Positions 10,001 through 50,049 of a stretch of 64,000 bases of DNA are shown here, piece by piece. The DNA is from Phalacrocorax aristotelis (Eukaryota; Chordata; Aves; Suliformes; Phalacrocoracidae), in contig NC_134283.1 of assembly GCF_949628215.1 (NCBI RefSeq), positions 31,660,975-31,724,974 on the forward strand, in the 5' to 3' direction. The notes beneath the pieces are model-generated. The model saw nothing but the letters and a program-made list of their open reading frames with translations. It had not been told where the DNA came from and made no database searches. The first letter of the stretch is position 1. Each line of letters starts with the position of its first letter. The position numbers and the translations under genes were made by a program.

Positions 10001-13000
10001 GCACAGAGGACACAGAAGGAGACGTTTAAGATTTACTCGGCCACAGATGCACCCAAAATCCATCCCTGCATACAAAATAAGCAGGTTAAGTGGAGTCTAG
10101 AAGTCAGCGTGGAGAAAGGCAGAGGGGTGAGGAAGAGAGAGGGCACGTTCGCTGTGTGACAGACAGTGGGAATGACAGCAAAAACCCCAGCACAGAGGTA
10201 CATGAGGTGTCCTGGCAGCTCGCAGTCCCGAGGGCCCGCTGCCACCTGTGATGCAGGTTTAAAACATCCTCCCTTCTCACCCCACCCTCCAGAAATATGT
10301 TCTTGGCTCCCAAGCAGCGCTTGAGTGAAGGCAGCCAACTTCAGCTTACGGCAACTGCTTGCTACACCTCTGATGCTTGTGTTTCACAAGCAAAGTCCTC
10401 ATGCTTTATCTTGTATGCAAAGCATGAACATTGTCCTTTCAGCTGGCTACCTGCCGCATTCCTCAGGCACTGAGTCAGTGGGAGCTTCCTTGGGCGGTCC
10501 TTGCGGGCAGTGTAGAACTGGAGTTTTTTTCTTAATGAAAACTGGCCTCAGGAGCGGGAGTGGTCCCTCTGCCTGTGCCCATTGCCTGCCCCCATGGTGG
10601 GGGTCCCATGGACTACTCCAGATACCTCTGTGTAGCTAAGCACTGAGCAAACCTTGCAAATCACTAAATAGATACGAAAATCCTTTCTTTAAACAGAGAC
10701 AATCTCTAAGTAAACTTTTCCCATCTTGCTTGCTGACCCAAATGGCTTCAATCCATTGATGTCCACCAAAGCCACAGGGATGCCCACATCCTGCAGAACA
10801 AGGGGTGATGAGGGTGGTGGAGAAAGCTGCAGAACATGGACTGCCCCCCCGCCCAGGCAGCTGGTTTGCAGGGGCTCCAAATTCAGGGAGCAGCATTTGA
10901 AAGTTCATGGTAGGTGCCGATATCCAGAGCGTGGCTGGCTTGGGGGGATGGCTGCTCGGTGCTGGCATACATGGGTTTGGGTCTGTCTTGGGCCAAATGG
11001 TCCTGGGAAGGCACCAAAGCCTCCAACAGTGCCAGGGAGCATACTCCCAGCTCTCTGGAGGCAGCATTTAGTTTGTGACCTGTAGGATCTCATTTGGTTA
11101 CTAAATTGCCTTTTTCTAACATAACCACGGATGTTTCCAGGCATCTGAACAGCTCCGGCTTCTCTGAGCACAGCTCAGATCTCAGCCTGGAGGAGCAACC
11201 TGGGAGCCGTGGGAGCCATGTGCTGCGCTGAAAGGCAGATACCCACAAAATACCCAGCGATAAGGACTGTGGCATCGCCTCCCCGTGCCCAGCTGGAGGC
11301 ACCACATCAGCAGGAAAAAAGCAAGAAGGTGCAGGAGGGAGGCTCCTCCATCTCAGCCAGGCACCAGAAGCGAGAAAGCAGCTGGGGACCCCATGACCGG
11401 GATCCCCCGCACTGGGAGTGTCTGTGGCCCGAGGTCTGTACTCTGCGTGTCCTTCCCGCACACCAGTCCACCGAGTCAGTGTCCTCCTGTGCAACCCCAA
11501 CACCATCCTAAAACCACCCGTGGCTGAGAAGTGTGTGAGCTGAGCGCCCTGCACAGCCTTGGCTGGATCCTGTGCCCAGCCCCTTGCAGTGAGAAATGCT
11601 CGAGCAGGCGTGCGGCCAGGGGAGAGACTCGCGGTGCAACGTGATCCCCAGGGAAGAACCAAAGGAGCTGGCTTGTTTAGTCTACAAAGATGGAGAGGAG
11701 ATGTGACAGAGCTTTTACGTGGCTGCACGTGGGGAGAAATGCTCAAGCAAGAGGCGCAGGCATGAGGTTACATTTGGCAAGAGCAATTCCTTTTACAAGA
11801 TCAGATAGTTAAACATCATTCGGTGTTTAGCATTCCCCAGGGGGCTTCAAGGAGCAGCACGAGCAGCAACACAGGAGCATTCAGGAACTTTTCTACTAAA
11901 TTACAGCAAACTGGGCTGAAAGCAGTTCCCAAGATATCAGCTAGAGAGAACCAGAGGGATTTTGTGAGTGTGGGTGAAGTTCCTCTGTCTGTGGCACTGT
12001 GCCCAGGGGTTACCCAGCACTGTGCCCAGGGGCAGGGCAAGCCTCCCGTGGGGCTGCGGGGGCCCAGCTGCTTCCCAGCACAGCACAGGGCCCCACACAC
12101 AGATGTTCAGAACAGCGCCCTGACTCCAAACCCAGGCAAATCCCAAAAAGGGGCAGATAACCCCAGAGGAGCAGCCAGGCTCGGTGGGCTGAAGGGAGTG
12201 GGGGAACCTCAGCACCGACAACAGCAGGTACGACGGACTGAACCACAGCATCCTGAGTGTAATGGGATCACTGTTGGTGATCAGTGGTCCTACAGCAAGT
12301 CATCGCCACCTCTGATTTCTCCCGACACCATCTCCCACTGTGCTGCATCCTCTACTGTGATGCTGGGGCTTTACTATCCAGCAGCACCCTCCAGCTCACC
12401 AACTCTAGCAGCTGCCAGCCCCAGGAGCAGGGCAGGGCAGGAGCTGGCAGACAGGCAGTGCACACTGGCTGTGGTAGCCCGCTGCTGCGGGCTCACCCAG
12501 GGTGCTCAGCTGTGCAGCACCCATCAGCATGGGCAGTCAGTCCGGCTGGAGCCAGCTGTGGGTCTCCTCCCCTGGGGACACTTCAGGGTGTCTTGGAGAT
12601 GGCCGTGATTTTCTGGCAGCTGCACAGCCCGCACATGGCCAGGGTCACTGCACTTCTCCTTCCAGGAGCCATTGCCCTTAGTACCATCTTACCTCCATGG
12701 ACCTGTTGGAGCCTAAGCGATGTGCAGAGCAGCTCTTGGGTAACTGGAGGCTATGGGAGCCACAATGAAGCCTAGTTAAAGGTCTCCCCATTCAAACCAA
12801 GTCCTGGAGTCAGAGCACAGGGAAAGAAAGCAGCAAAGCAGCAGCAGCCTGGAGCTCTCCAAGCACATGGCAGGGAACACCAAGACAAGAAAATTCAGCT
12901 GTGAGGATCCTATTGCCAGAGAATGAGGTTCTTTGTGCCAGCGTGGAAACTTGGTGGCCAAAGAGATGAAGCAGCTTCTCAGGAAACTCCTGCCCTAGCA

Positions 13001-13489
13001 TTAGAAAGAAGAAACTGTAGGTTAGAAGCTGGTTTTGCCTTACAGCTGTGGAGGTGGTTGGGGTTGAAGGGAATAATCGAAAACATTCCAGCTTGATATT
13101 CAGCCCCCCAGACTTACAAACAGCGTCCTTCAGGAGCTCCTGCCTCCAGATCCCAGCTTTTGAAGAGCCGCCATGTCCAGGGTAGCCACCACCATGGCTC
13201 GACAGAGAACAGACCTACACCAATAGCACCACCATGGAGCTACACAGGAGACCCAGGGAAGCCGAGGGAAATGAGGGGAACCTGCCCTGAAAGGGGCACC
13301 GGGAGAAGAGAAAGGAACCAGGAGCCACCCCAGCATAGTAACGGCTGCCCTTGCAGCCCCTTCCCCTTCCAAGCAAGGCAGCACCCAGCTGGGCAGAGCT
13401 GGAGCTCTTCCCGCCGACCCACACCTCACCTTTTCACCAGCTCAGCCTCCACAGCCTCTTAAGGTCACCTCCTCGTCCTGCTCATTAGC
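7006..13489. other. Intergenic sequence, no gene seen
   Basis: No supported coding exon, RNA gene or transposon was found. GC rises between about 9600 and 13480, which lengthens chance open frames there (up to 261 codons), but these lack domains, overlap on opposite strands and look random. An A run lies at about 7300-7311. Confidence 0.55.
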
Positions 13490-13760
13490 AAGAAGTCAGG
13501 ATTTGCCCTTTGATTTATTTAAGCACTGACAAAGATTCAAAAGTGTTGGAAGTGCAATTTTTCACCACCAACTAAAAATAGCCAAGTAAAATTCCAGAGC
13601 TGCCTTTCAGCGCCGCCGGCTGCGCTCGGCTTCCCAGGACAATGGCATTTGTAGCCTGCTAGCAACAACAGCGCAGGCCGGGCTCCAGCTCCCGAAATAA
13701 CAAGTTATAAAGGGCAAATTCTGTCTTTAATTACAGCTATACAAAAAGTAGTATTTAAAA
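13490..13760. promoter_or_regulatory. Candidate distal regulatory element with MEF2- and SOX-like sites
   Basis: This stretch contains a full MEF2-type site (ctaaaaatag, 13572-13581), a SOX-type acaatgg (13639-13645), TCF-like cctttgat and gacaaag words, and a short GC-rich core (13608-13630). It stands out from its surroundings by mixed AT/GC blocks with several developmental factor words close together. It lies beyond the ETF1 3' end, on the side where EGR1 is usually found. This is a motif-level guess only. Confidence 0.25.
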
Positions 13761-16137
13761 AGAACATTATCAGAGTATCTGAGCATATGGTGCCAACTTA
13801 AAATCAAACAGGAATGCAGTAAGAGTGGTATGGACTTACTATACATAAAATAAAAATTCAGCAGGAATTACCAAGGGCATATGGCACACAGTTGATACAT
13901 TTAGAAGAGCTGAAGCCCTTTGGCACAAGAAATAAACGCATTCAGACAGCAAGCAGAAGCTGATCATCCGCTACAACCGCTCCTGCGAGCCTCCTCGCAG
14001 CCGGCTGCAGCGGTGCATGCCCAGCAGCATGCAGCTTCCAAGTCCAGGTGTGGACCGGCACAGGGACAGGACCCTCTGGGCATGCTTTAAACCTCTCTGA
14101 GATGCACAGAAGCACACCCATGTGACATACTAGAAACGACACTTTATTTATTCTCTTAATTCCAGCTAATCAAGATCATATCCCTTCTGAGGAAGTAATT
14201 ATTTTCAGCCCACACTACAGCAGGCAAGTGGAATACCATCCTGCCTAGCTTTCAGATACAAACCTGCATCCTCTGATCACTTCTGTCTGAAAGCACGTGG
14301 ACTAGGCCCCACTGAACTCCCAAATTCCATGTTGTAGCAGTTCAGAGAGCCAAAGGTGGTCAAGTCTCCTGCATGAGAACACTGCAAGGCAATGATTGTG
14401 CTTATACACTAGGCAGAACCCACTCAACACACTGCAATATTTGATGTGAAAAAGGACAACTGAATCAGCACTTTGAAATATGAGACAATCTAAACGCTGA
14501 CATGGCACCCCTGCAAGCAGGACAAAACCAAGCCTGTGACAGAAACTGCTTTCTGAAGGGTTAAAAGGACCCAACAACCTTTTTTTTGGCAGCTATAAGG
14601 AAGAAAATAGTTTCACCACGTTTCTCTCCAGTGGCCTCCTCTTTCTGTAACTGTGAAGGAGTTACAGATGCAAGCACCTTTGCAGTCAGCCAGCTGGAGG
14701 GAGCCAGATGCGCACACAGGCGACCCCAGCACACGGCTCCAGCGGCTGCTCTGCTGACTAGACACCCTTGTGTTTTCTCACTGGAACGTGAAGGGGAAGA
14801 GACATGAGAACCAGCCAAGATGATTAGTACGTGAGGAAAAAACAGCTTCCAAGCATGTCTGGTGCAGAGCGTTTGTGACACAGAACTAGACAGCTCTTGG
14901 GCATCCCTCCACAGCAGTCAGGCTTCACTGCTCCCCATCTTCCCTTGGAATGCAAAACTGAAAAGCAGAAACCAGGTTTGCTGTTGCTGCCAGTACAGGG
15001 TTAACTGAGAAATATTTGTATTTTTCTGAAGACAATATACATCCACATGCCTGGTTACACCAACTGCTGAGACTGCATGGGTAGACTTCTGCAAGCAATA
15101 GTTTCTCCTGTGATGTGCTCTGACAGATGGGATTTTTTTTTTTTTTTAATATTTTCTGCTGATCTCAGCTTGATGCTTTTGTCTGCACGACAAACTGAAT
15201 GGTGATCAGTTTTGCATACCGAGGTTGTAGACAGCATGAGATACATGCAGCAAAGTGGTTTTGTGTATCATTCTTTATTTCTGTTCCAGCAGAAACATCT
15301 CATCATCTCATCTCCAAAACTCCTGCTACCCAGAGACCCAAGGATCGCCAGCCGTGCTCTCCCATTTGCTACAACTGCAGATCAAAGACAGCATGAGGCA
15401 GCAGGAACAAAAACCAGAATCTGCTTAAGCTCCCAGGAAGACCTACGGCTGTAGGAGCCTGTACGTAATGGCAACAGCAACACGGCCCGCACGCTGCTCT
15501 GTTCCAATATGGTGGCATGAGGTGGATGCTCAGCTTCAGCCAGAGAATCACTGCTAGGCAGGACCAACTGGCAGGTGATTTAAAGCATCTGTTAAAATTC
15601 TTGATATTAATGATGTCTTTTACATATCACCTTCCCAGCTAGAGGAGGAGGCAGATCCTCTCTGGTAAAGTTATTGATGCATCTAGCTTGGACATAGGAG
15701 AAACCAGAGGCAGCAGGCTGAGGCAGCAAGTGCACTTCCGTTCAGGATCTGTCCCACACTAAGAGGCAGGGTAGAAAAGGCTTCTTAAAGAAATACCCCA
15801 GTGTTCTGTGACTGGAATATTGAGGGCAGGTTTCTGCATCTGCAGGGTATTTTTAATCTGCCTCAGCTTTTCAAAAGACCTCAGGTAACCTTCACAGCAC
15901 AACTGTTTTTGAACTTGGGTTGTTGGGGTGTTTCCCTGCCTTCTGAAGTTTGATTTCTGCTACAGCTTAAAAGAACAACTCAGTATAATGAAGAAAAAAG
16001 TGTTCAAGCCCAACTATGAAACAGCTACCTCAATACTCAAGTACTGACCTGAAGCTGGCACCGAGCTGAGAGTAAAGCAGGTGTTTCCTAGACTAAAGAA
16101 AATAAGTCAGGAGTCCATACTATATTCTTAAATATGG
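13761..16137. other. Intergenic or distal 3' flank of ETF1
   Basis: No coding exon was found. A T run lies at 15133-15147. On the minus strand there are AATAAA words in the 'actttatttattc' context near 14141-14152 and in 'ttctttatttctg' near 15270. These could serve as more distal ETF1 polyadenylation signals, but nothing else supports that. Confidence 0.45.
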
Positions 16138-18130
16138 TTTAATACTCTTCTCCATTTCTGTACATCACAACACCAAGATATCACTGCTTGGGATCTCTCT
16201 GCAGAGGCTATATAGTATGCAAAGGCTAGGATTTTTCACCCCCGTTTAATGTGTTTGTATGTGTAAGTGTAATACATATCAGTATATATTGATATACACA
16301 TCAATATATAATGCAATATATATCACTGAAGAGAACACATTGATTAAAGAAATACAAAAATTTGGCATCATTTCCAAACTTAAATAGTAAAAATAAAAAC
16401 TACAAAAAGGAGCTGCATACCCTAATGTATCATGTGAAACAACAAGCAGTATATTCAAAAATGTAAATTTACATCCAATTTTTCTGGTCTTGTCATGTCA
16501 CATTAGACCCATTTACAATGGCAAAATCCAGAACATACCGCTGTGAAGACCGCAAATGTGCTCAAACCTGGGTTTGCAGAGACCTGCAGCAGACCCAGTC
16601 ACACCTTTTGTGACAGATTCCAGCTTTGATGTGAAAATGGCAGCAAAGCCATCTGCCAGTTTATAAACCAGGGTTACAAATTATATTGCTCACAATAACT
16701 GTAATTTTGGACCTCAAAGGACAGCATGACAGAAATTTTAAGACAAGCTCCCCCTCTGTTCAAGTGAAACAGGATAATCCGAAAAATAGGCAGGTATGCA
16801 ACTTGGAACAGCAGCTGCTTTTGACCAATGCACCAGGAGTGACAGAGCCAGTGAAGAACAGAACTACCAGGCACCACGATGTCAGAGTGCCCAGAGAACC
16901 CATAACCCCCAAAAAGAAGCAAGACTTGTGCATTATCTCGTGCCAATGTTCACTTCACCCTCTGCCTGCAAGACCACCCGAAAAACTCTTAGCCATTTCT
17001 AGTAAGTTGAAATGCATTCTATATAGCAGGCATGACGAAAAGCTTTCTTGAGTCTTGATGCAACCAGAAGTTCTAACCCATTAAGGGCACATTAGAGTTC
17101 AGCATCAGATTTACAGGACACTTGTGAGCCAATACAAGACAGCCTTAGTGCTGGGAGATGGACATCCCCAGTGGGTTGTGCTAACGTTCAATGTTTTAGT
17201 ATCAAGTGCTCCAAATGCACCAGTACTAAGGTTTTAGTCAAGGGCTCCGCTTACTAATTATTCCTGTAAAATACCCGCTTCCATTACAGAACTGTGGGTT
17301 CAAATTCACATAATCAAGGAAACCTTACGCAGTCCTAAAGCAAAAAGAGGAACAAAAAGCGACGTGTACCTTACTTCACTTAAATCATGTGTTTATTTTT
17401 ATCAAGACTGAAAAAAAAATCCTGAAGGCTGCACTACTCAAATCCAAATTAAGCCCAAGACTTCAGCAGCATTTTCATTGCAATCAATGAAGTGCATTTC
17501 CTAGTTTGTAAGAGCAGTGCTTCTGCAAATAGATTAAAGCACGTTTGGCTGGTAAGCCTCCCCAAACCATCTGAATTTGCAAGCCACACGTTATAGGCTA
17601 GCACTCTAGGTAAGTGCCTTCTCATTCTTTTGAAGAGAATAAATGGCTCCAATTTCATTACATTTCTTCTGCAGTCTAAGCTGAGAATGCCATGTAAATG
17701 GGTCACGTTGCTGCAAAATGCAGCAATTGATTTCTCCAATCAAAGTAAAAAGAAACAAACCAGTAGGATTTTACTTCTATTAATTTTTGAAGGAAGAGGT
17801 TTACAGCAGTTAATGTATCATGAAGGTTAAAAAAATCATTTTCATAAAATACAAGAGCAACCAATTTCACCATTGAGTAAAAGTAAAAACTGGGATTCTT
17901 TTTAAATTAGTCCGAAGTGGCATATAGGAACTTAGTAGTTTGCTGCTGTACTGACACTATGACAAATCAAAGTGTAGGGTTTTGCTTTTTTATATCCAAT
18001 GCTTGTGGATCAAGTTCTGGAAATGTTCCAATTCTAAGGCAGGGATCTGTTGTGTTTTCCACCATGAGTTTGCTCCTTGGGTTGGATGCTGGAGGGGCGA
18101 GGCACGTTTTGCCAGACCCAGGTCGACTAC
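16138..18130 (-). other. ETF1 3' UTR (end uncertain)
   Basis: This is AT-rich sequence immediately after the ETF1 stop codon on the minus strand, with no splice-like structure. Two candidate ends are an AATAAA at 17397-17392 (3' UTR of about 0.75 kb, followed by T-rich DNA) and an ATTAAA at 16143-16138 (about 2 kb). A long 3' UTR is usual for ETF1 in mammals, so the distal one may be the main end. An alternating purine/pyrimidine AT-rich stretch with many TATA/ATAT words lies at about 16255-16325. Confidence 0.45.
17392..17397 (-). other. Candidate proximal polyadenylation signal of ETF1 (AATAAA)
   Basis: The minus strand reads AATAAA, with T/GT-rich sequence 35-60 bases further on. It lies about 735 bases after the stop codon. 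It is one of two plausible ends. Confidence 0.4.
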
Positions 18131-45072
<26,942 letters not shown>

Positions 45073-45178
45073 TTAGACCCCGGCCCCGCCCCGGCCCCGC
45101 AGCCGCCGCCGCCGCCCGCCCGCCGCGCCCTCACCTCAGGCCCGGTCCCTCCCGGCGGCGCGCGGCTGGCGGCAGCGC

Positions 45179-45186
45179 TGACGTCG
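45179..45186. promoter_or_regulatory. CRE-like TGACGTCG
   Basis: The half-palindrome TGACGTC lies about 195 bases upstream of the ETF1 ATG, in the CpG island. It is compatible with CREB/ATF binding. A related TGACATCA occurs at 45253-45260. Confidence 0.4.
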
Positions 45187-45259
45187 GACACCGGCTGCTC
45201 GCGCTCCCCCTCTCCGCGCTGCATGTGTTGCAATCGGCTCACATGGGGCCCGTGACATC

Positions 45260-45267
45260 ACTTCCGG
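45260..45267 (-). promoter_or_regulatory. ETS-type site CCGGAAGT
   Basis: The minus strand reads CCGGAAGT about 275 bases upstream of the ATG. This is the consensus for GABPA and other ETS factors common in housekeeping promoters. Confidence 0.5.
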
Positions 45268-45369
45268 GGGACCGGGGCGGGGGGCGGGCGTCCGCCCCGC
45301 CCGCGCGGGAGCGGGGCGACACGCCATAGGCCGCCCACTCCCTCGCCCCCGCCCCCCGACCGCGCCGCT

Positions 45370-45374
45370 ATTGG
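45370..45374 (-). promoter_or_regulatory. CCAAT box (NF-Y type)
   Basis: CCAAT on the minus strand lies within 'ctattggcc', about 385 bases upstream of the ATG. It is in the orientation of ETF1 transcription. Confidence 0.4.
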
Positions 45375-45445
45375 CCTCCGCTCCGCGCGGGGCACTAAGG
45401 GGCGCGTAGTCCGAGGCCCACCTCGGGGCGGGACGCAACGGTGGG

Positions 45446-45455
45446 TCTCGCGAGA
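45446..45455. promoter_or_regulatory. TCTCGCGAGA palindrome
   Basis: An exact TCTCGCGAGA lies about 460 bases upstream of the ETF1 ATG. This element is well known in CpG-island promoters, often bidirectional ones, and is bound by BANP (ZBTB33/KAISO was proposed earlier). Confidence 0.55.
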
Positions 45456-45880
45456 GCTGGGCTACCGACCCCAGCCGCCCTTAAAGGGACCGCGGCGGGG
45501 TGGGAGCGGTGCGGTTTGGGGATGGATTCCTGTCGTTGCTGCAGCACCATTCGTCATGGGCTGCCCCGCTGCCAGTGCCCCGCCCCGGCCGGGCGCCGCG
45601 GTGTCGTGTGTTCCTCGTCCCACCCCCAGCCATGTGCCACCGGTTGTCACCGCTCCGCGCCGGCAGCCCACCGGCAGGGAGTAGAGCGCGTCCCGCCTAC
45701 AGGGTCCCCCTGCCCACCCCCCGCAACACCCCATGATGCTGGTTTTGGGGGCTGCGGCCGCTCCCTCACAGAGCGGGGGTTCCTCTGGTCCCCAGAGGAG
45801 CGGGGGCTCACACCAGCCCACCCGCAGGTCGGCCCGGCCTGGGGCGCGGGACTGCCTGCGTGGCCCTGCAGTGCCCCTGG

Positions 45881-48800
45881 GCTGGGGCTGCTCCTGTTCC
45901 TACGCATGCATTATTTGAGAGGGTTTGGCCTGGGGTTCCTGGCTTTCGGGGGGCACATCACAGTGACGACCCGGCCAGCCCACCTTTGTGCCACTGCTCG
46001 TGAGGACGGTGGGGCTGTGGGGAGCCAACCCACCTGTGCGTGTCTGAGCACGTGTCCAACAAACACATCTAAACACAACCACAGCCTCGGTGCCTGGTTT
46101 TGCAAACCCACAACCTGCCTTTTTGGACCCAAAGATGCCGGGCAGTGGGTTTGCTCCCGTGGGAGTGCTACAGCCTGGGGAGCACCCGCCAGCTCTGCCT
46201 CTGGCACCACCTGGAAACATAGTGATTAAATGATGCTGAAGCCGTTTACTCGTTTCTTTTAGTGGTAGCAGAGAGGCTGATTCCCTTCTGCCACCCCGGA
46301 GGTGCTGCTCTCCTGGTGATGCTGAGCAGGCACCAACAGCTGGATAGTGGTGGGGTTCGCAGCCGTGGTGTCCCTCCTGTCCCAGTCTGCCTCCCTAGGA
46401 CAGCCCAGCTGTGGCATTTGCCATCAGTCTGGTCATCACCACCCGTCCCCAGCCCCAGGGCAGCCTGGCCTCTGCGCTGTGCTTTGCTGTGCTGTGCCTC
46501 GGGGGGATCGTTCTCCCAGGATGGCAAGCGCTGCAATAGCCCGAGCCTGAGGGCAGCCTCCTCTCCCTCCTGCTCTGCTCCTCAGCACCCCGGCCCAGCA
46601 GTAAAGCACCACTGAAGCCCTGCCGGGAGCTGAGCGCTGGGCAGCATAGTCACTGGAACAGAGACCTGTCTGGGACTCAGCGTGGAGCTGGTTTTTCTAT
46701 CAGCAGGGTCATGTTAGGGATGCTCTGTGGATTTCTGAACTACCTGGTTGGTTTTCAAGTCCTGTTTCTCTTCTGGGGCTGAGCAAGTATTGAGTTCAAC
46801 CCTTACAAGTATTTTTTTCACATGTATCTGGACCCACGCAGCCCTTCGTAATCCTCCTCGAAACAGGAGGATTATGCCTGGCTTTAGGAGAGGATCTGCT
46901 GAGACAGAAGTTTCTGTGCCTGATATGACAGGGTTGGTTTACACAGATGGCTGGGTGGACAACAACTTACCCCGTGCTTTCCTGGCAATCTGCCCTTCCC
47001 GTTTGATCCATGGAGCCTACTCCAAAAAGCGATGGCTGAGCACCCCAGTTACCACCTCCCAGCCCGATGCACCCACTTTGCCATGGCACTTTCTGCTCCA
47101 GCCTTCCTGACGCAAGAGATGCTGCCATCAGCTCTCCCCGCAGCTCTCCCACCGGCTGGCTGACACAAATGCTGAGCAGCGCCTCTCTCCAACAGCCAGC
47201 ACAGCTCTGTGGAACGAGGACGGAGCCCAGAGCAGCGATGGGGGCAGAGCCACTGAACTAGAGAGAACTTTTTCAACATGCTGCTGCCCTTTTTAGAGAG
47301 AAGTTTTAAAAAGGAGCCGTGCCTTCACAGCACATTAGCAGTCACTGTCTTGTGGAGAAGGGGGAGACACTCCATCTCACTTTCCTCCCACAACCCCCAA
47401 GAAAGTTGGACATCTCCTGCCTTTACAGGCAACCCAGCAGGTCTCTGTTCTCACCGGGCATGCTCCCCAAACACGGCATGCTGCAGCTGTCCTGAGCAGG
47501 GGAAAATGCTTTTAGAAAAGGAAAAGAAGCCCCTGCAGGCAAGTGGAGCCCCTGCACCTAGTGGAAATCTCAGCCTTCTCTCTGCTACTAAAGTCAGGCA
47601 GTAGCTGAGATGCTGGAATCTACTATCCCCGTCCTATTTGTGTTAATGCTATTATTTTAAGGCAGTCTGACTTGCAGAGCCTAAGGAGGCTGTGCCTTGC
47701 ACTGACCTGCTCCCACCCGCAGAGGATGCAGGTGGGTGGACGCAGGCAGCACAAACATCGCTCAGTCACTCTTTTTCCTCAAAGAACACGTGCAAAACTT
47801 TTCTTAATTACTCTCATAGGCAGAGCAGTAATTTATTCCAGAGCTGCAGCACTGCTGGGGCTACAGTCTTCCTAAGATCTGTGTCAGCCCACACTGAAAA
47901 TGACAGTGGGCAATGAACTCTGAATGCCCTTCCTCCCCATGCTGACAGATACCTTCCCAGCAGCAGGATGGCAGCAGGTAACTCTTCAGGACAGAAGTCA
48001 CTCCTTTTCACAGATAACAGCCCAGTTGCTGCATCTCCTGCCTTTCTGGCAGCTTTCAGAGCAAGAAACTGTTCTCAGCATGCCACATACCAGCTGATTT
48101 CACTTTTCCCTCCATGATTCAATAATTTAGCTTATAAAGGTGGAGCTAAGGACAACACATTAAAAAATAAAGAAAATGAAAGATGGCTTAAAATGTGACA
48201 GTGAAAAGAATTCATTCAAGAATAAAGTTCAACCCTGATCAATGATTCAGGACCCCCGAGGCCGCGTGGTGATGGTCCATCACCTTTGCCCAGGCAGCAC
48301 TACAAGCCCAGAGCACAGGTAAGAGCATGCAGGCAGCAGCAGCGTTGTCCCGGGCTGCCCCTGGCTCTGCTACAGGAACATCTCGCTGCGGTTTCAGGGA
48401 GGCAGCGGGAAGAGCTTCCACGGAAGACGGCTTTTAAACTGTTTCACTTAAGGATGTTTCCTTTCACCTGAAATACCCAACACACTTTGCCAGAGAATTC
48501 CTCTTCTTTTTCAGACTAGTTTTATGCAGGGGATCACTTTTCACAGGACAGGCAGCAGAGGGAATTCAGGACAGAAGTGACCTGTAATCAGGTTTTGTGA
48601 AGGAGATCATTCTCAGGAGATGCACAGCCAAGCACTCCCCACCTGCACCAAACCCACGTGGAGGACAGGAGGTGGTTTACGCCATGACAGGGTTTCACAT
48701 GTTATAAACCTACATGGCACAAACAGCTCTTGGGAGGAGCAGCTGCTGTGAACATATACATCCTTAGCCACATGTTCCCCAAAACTTCCAGGAGAAGCAC

Positions 48801-50049
48801 TTCACATGATCTAAGTACATCTCAGCCTGCCATTACCTGCCTGTGACAAATAAAAGCCCCACCACTTTAAAAAAAAAAAAAACCACACAAGAAAACAGGA
48901 CCTGGGCCCATGTGTGATAAATCTGTAATCACTTGGTTGCTTGTGGAAGACCTATACCCACGCCACCAGCCAGATGAAAGCCCCACAGGCTAGCCTGCTG
49001 CACCATTATCCACTATCCTCCCCATAAGCAAACCCAGCAGTTAGGAAGCCTAGAGCCCAATAACTCCCCTGCTGAAAGCAAAGCACTGAATTTTGGGTTG
49101 TAACTCCAGTCCCACTGAAGTCAGGCAGCTTAACACTGTGAATTGCTGTTAAGACCTCCCCTGCACACATACCTCCCCCACCCCGGGCACATTAAGCATT
49201 GTCTCCTATCTCCTCCCATAACTGCACCAGGCCCCTTCCTCACCTTTTACACCCAGGTCAAAATACTTCAGGCTCTCTCTCACAGAGTTAGATCACTCAC
49301 AACTCTATCTGAAGTTTGGGTTTTTTTTCCCCTCCCACCCCTCTGTCCATTTCAATGGGCTAAGCTGGTTTACTCTGAAGTAGAAGCTGCTTCCAGTGTT
49401 TCTTGCTAGGACTGCTGGAGAGAGCTCAATATCTGCAGCAGTCTTGATCTTTTTCAGTCTCTGACTTAAAGGGAAAGTTCACAGGATGAAGACTTGTAGC
49501 ATTTCTTAATTCTTATAATTAGGAGACTGTCTAAAGTGCCAGAGGGGAAAAAAAGAAAAATCTCATTTCCTCCCTCATAGATATCTGAGCTGTCTGGACA
49601 AAGCAGCTGTAAATCTTGCTTTTTCTTTCTAGTTGACTCCACACACAGAGTAACAGGGAAGAAAAAGGACAAATGGATAAATACATTGTGGCAAGGTGAC
49701 TGCACCTCCTTGGAAGACTTGGCTGCTAGAAGCAGCAGTGGGCAACTGCTGCTCCAAGTCCACAGCCTGTTTCAGAATGTTGAGCCCAAGCACTAAGTGC
49801 TTGAAGGTAAAGTCCCACTGCTACTGCAGATCCCAGCAGGACTTCCAGGCATCTTCTGTGAGCACAGCAATGATACTCTCTGAGGGAAGACTCTGATCTG
49901 ACACCAGATACCTTCTTTCTGCATGTGAATGAAGCACGAATTCCAGAAAGCTGCTGCCACTAGAGCTGGCTGACTGTTCTGCCCCAGGAGCTCTCACAGG
50001 CAGTTAACACGACCACATTCTCCAAAGTCCAGGACACCAAGAAATCCAT
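45881..50049. other. Intergenic sequence between HSPA9 and ETF1
   Basis: About 4.2 kb lies between the HSPA9 polyadenylation region and the ETF1 CpG island. No exon, RNA gene or recognisable transposon was found. A run of A lies at 48870-48882. The left end may carry part of a transcript divergent from ETF1, which the sequence alone cannot show. Confidence 0.6.

Noticed and set aside
11090-12775. Frames of 163-261 codons (11090-11746 minus, 11823-12608 plus, 12284-12775 plus)
   Set aside because: These are moderately GC-rich intergenic DNA with frames overlapping in several phases, no recognisable family and no splice context.
1-16137. EGR1 coding sequence
   Set aside because: EGR1 is the expected neighbour on this side, but no zinc-finger coding sequence is present on either strand, so it must lie further left.
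45441-46229. 262-codon plus-strand open frame beside the ETF1 promoter
   Set aside because: It lies in the CpG island where stops are rare, has competing frames on both strands, shows low-complexity Pro/Gly/Cys-rich sequence and no domain. A noncoding divergent transcript remains possible.
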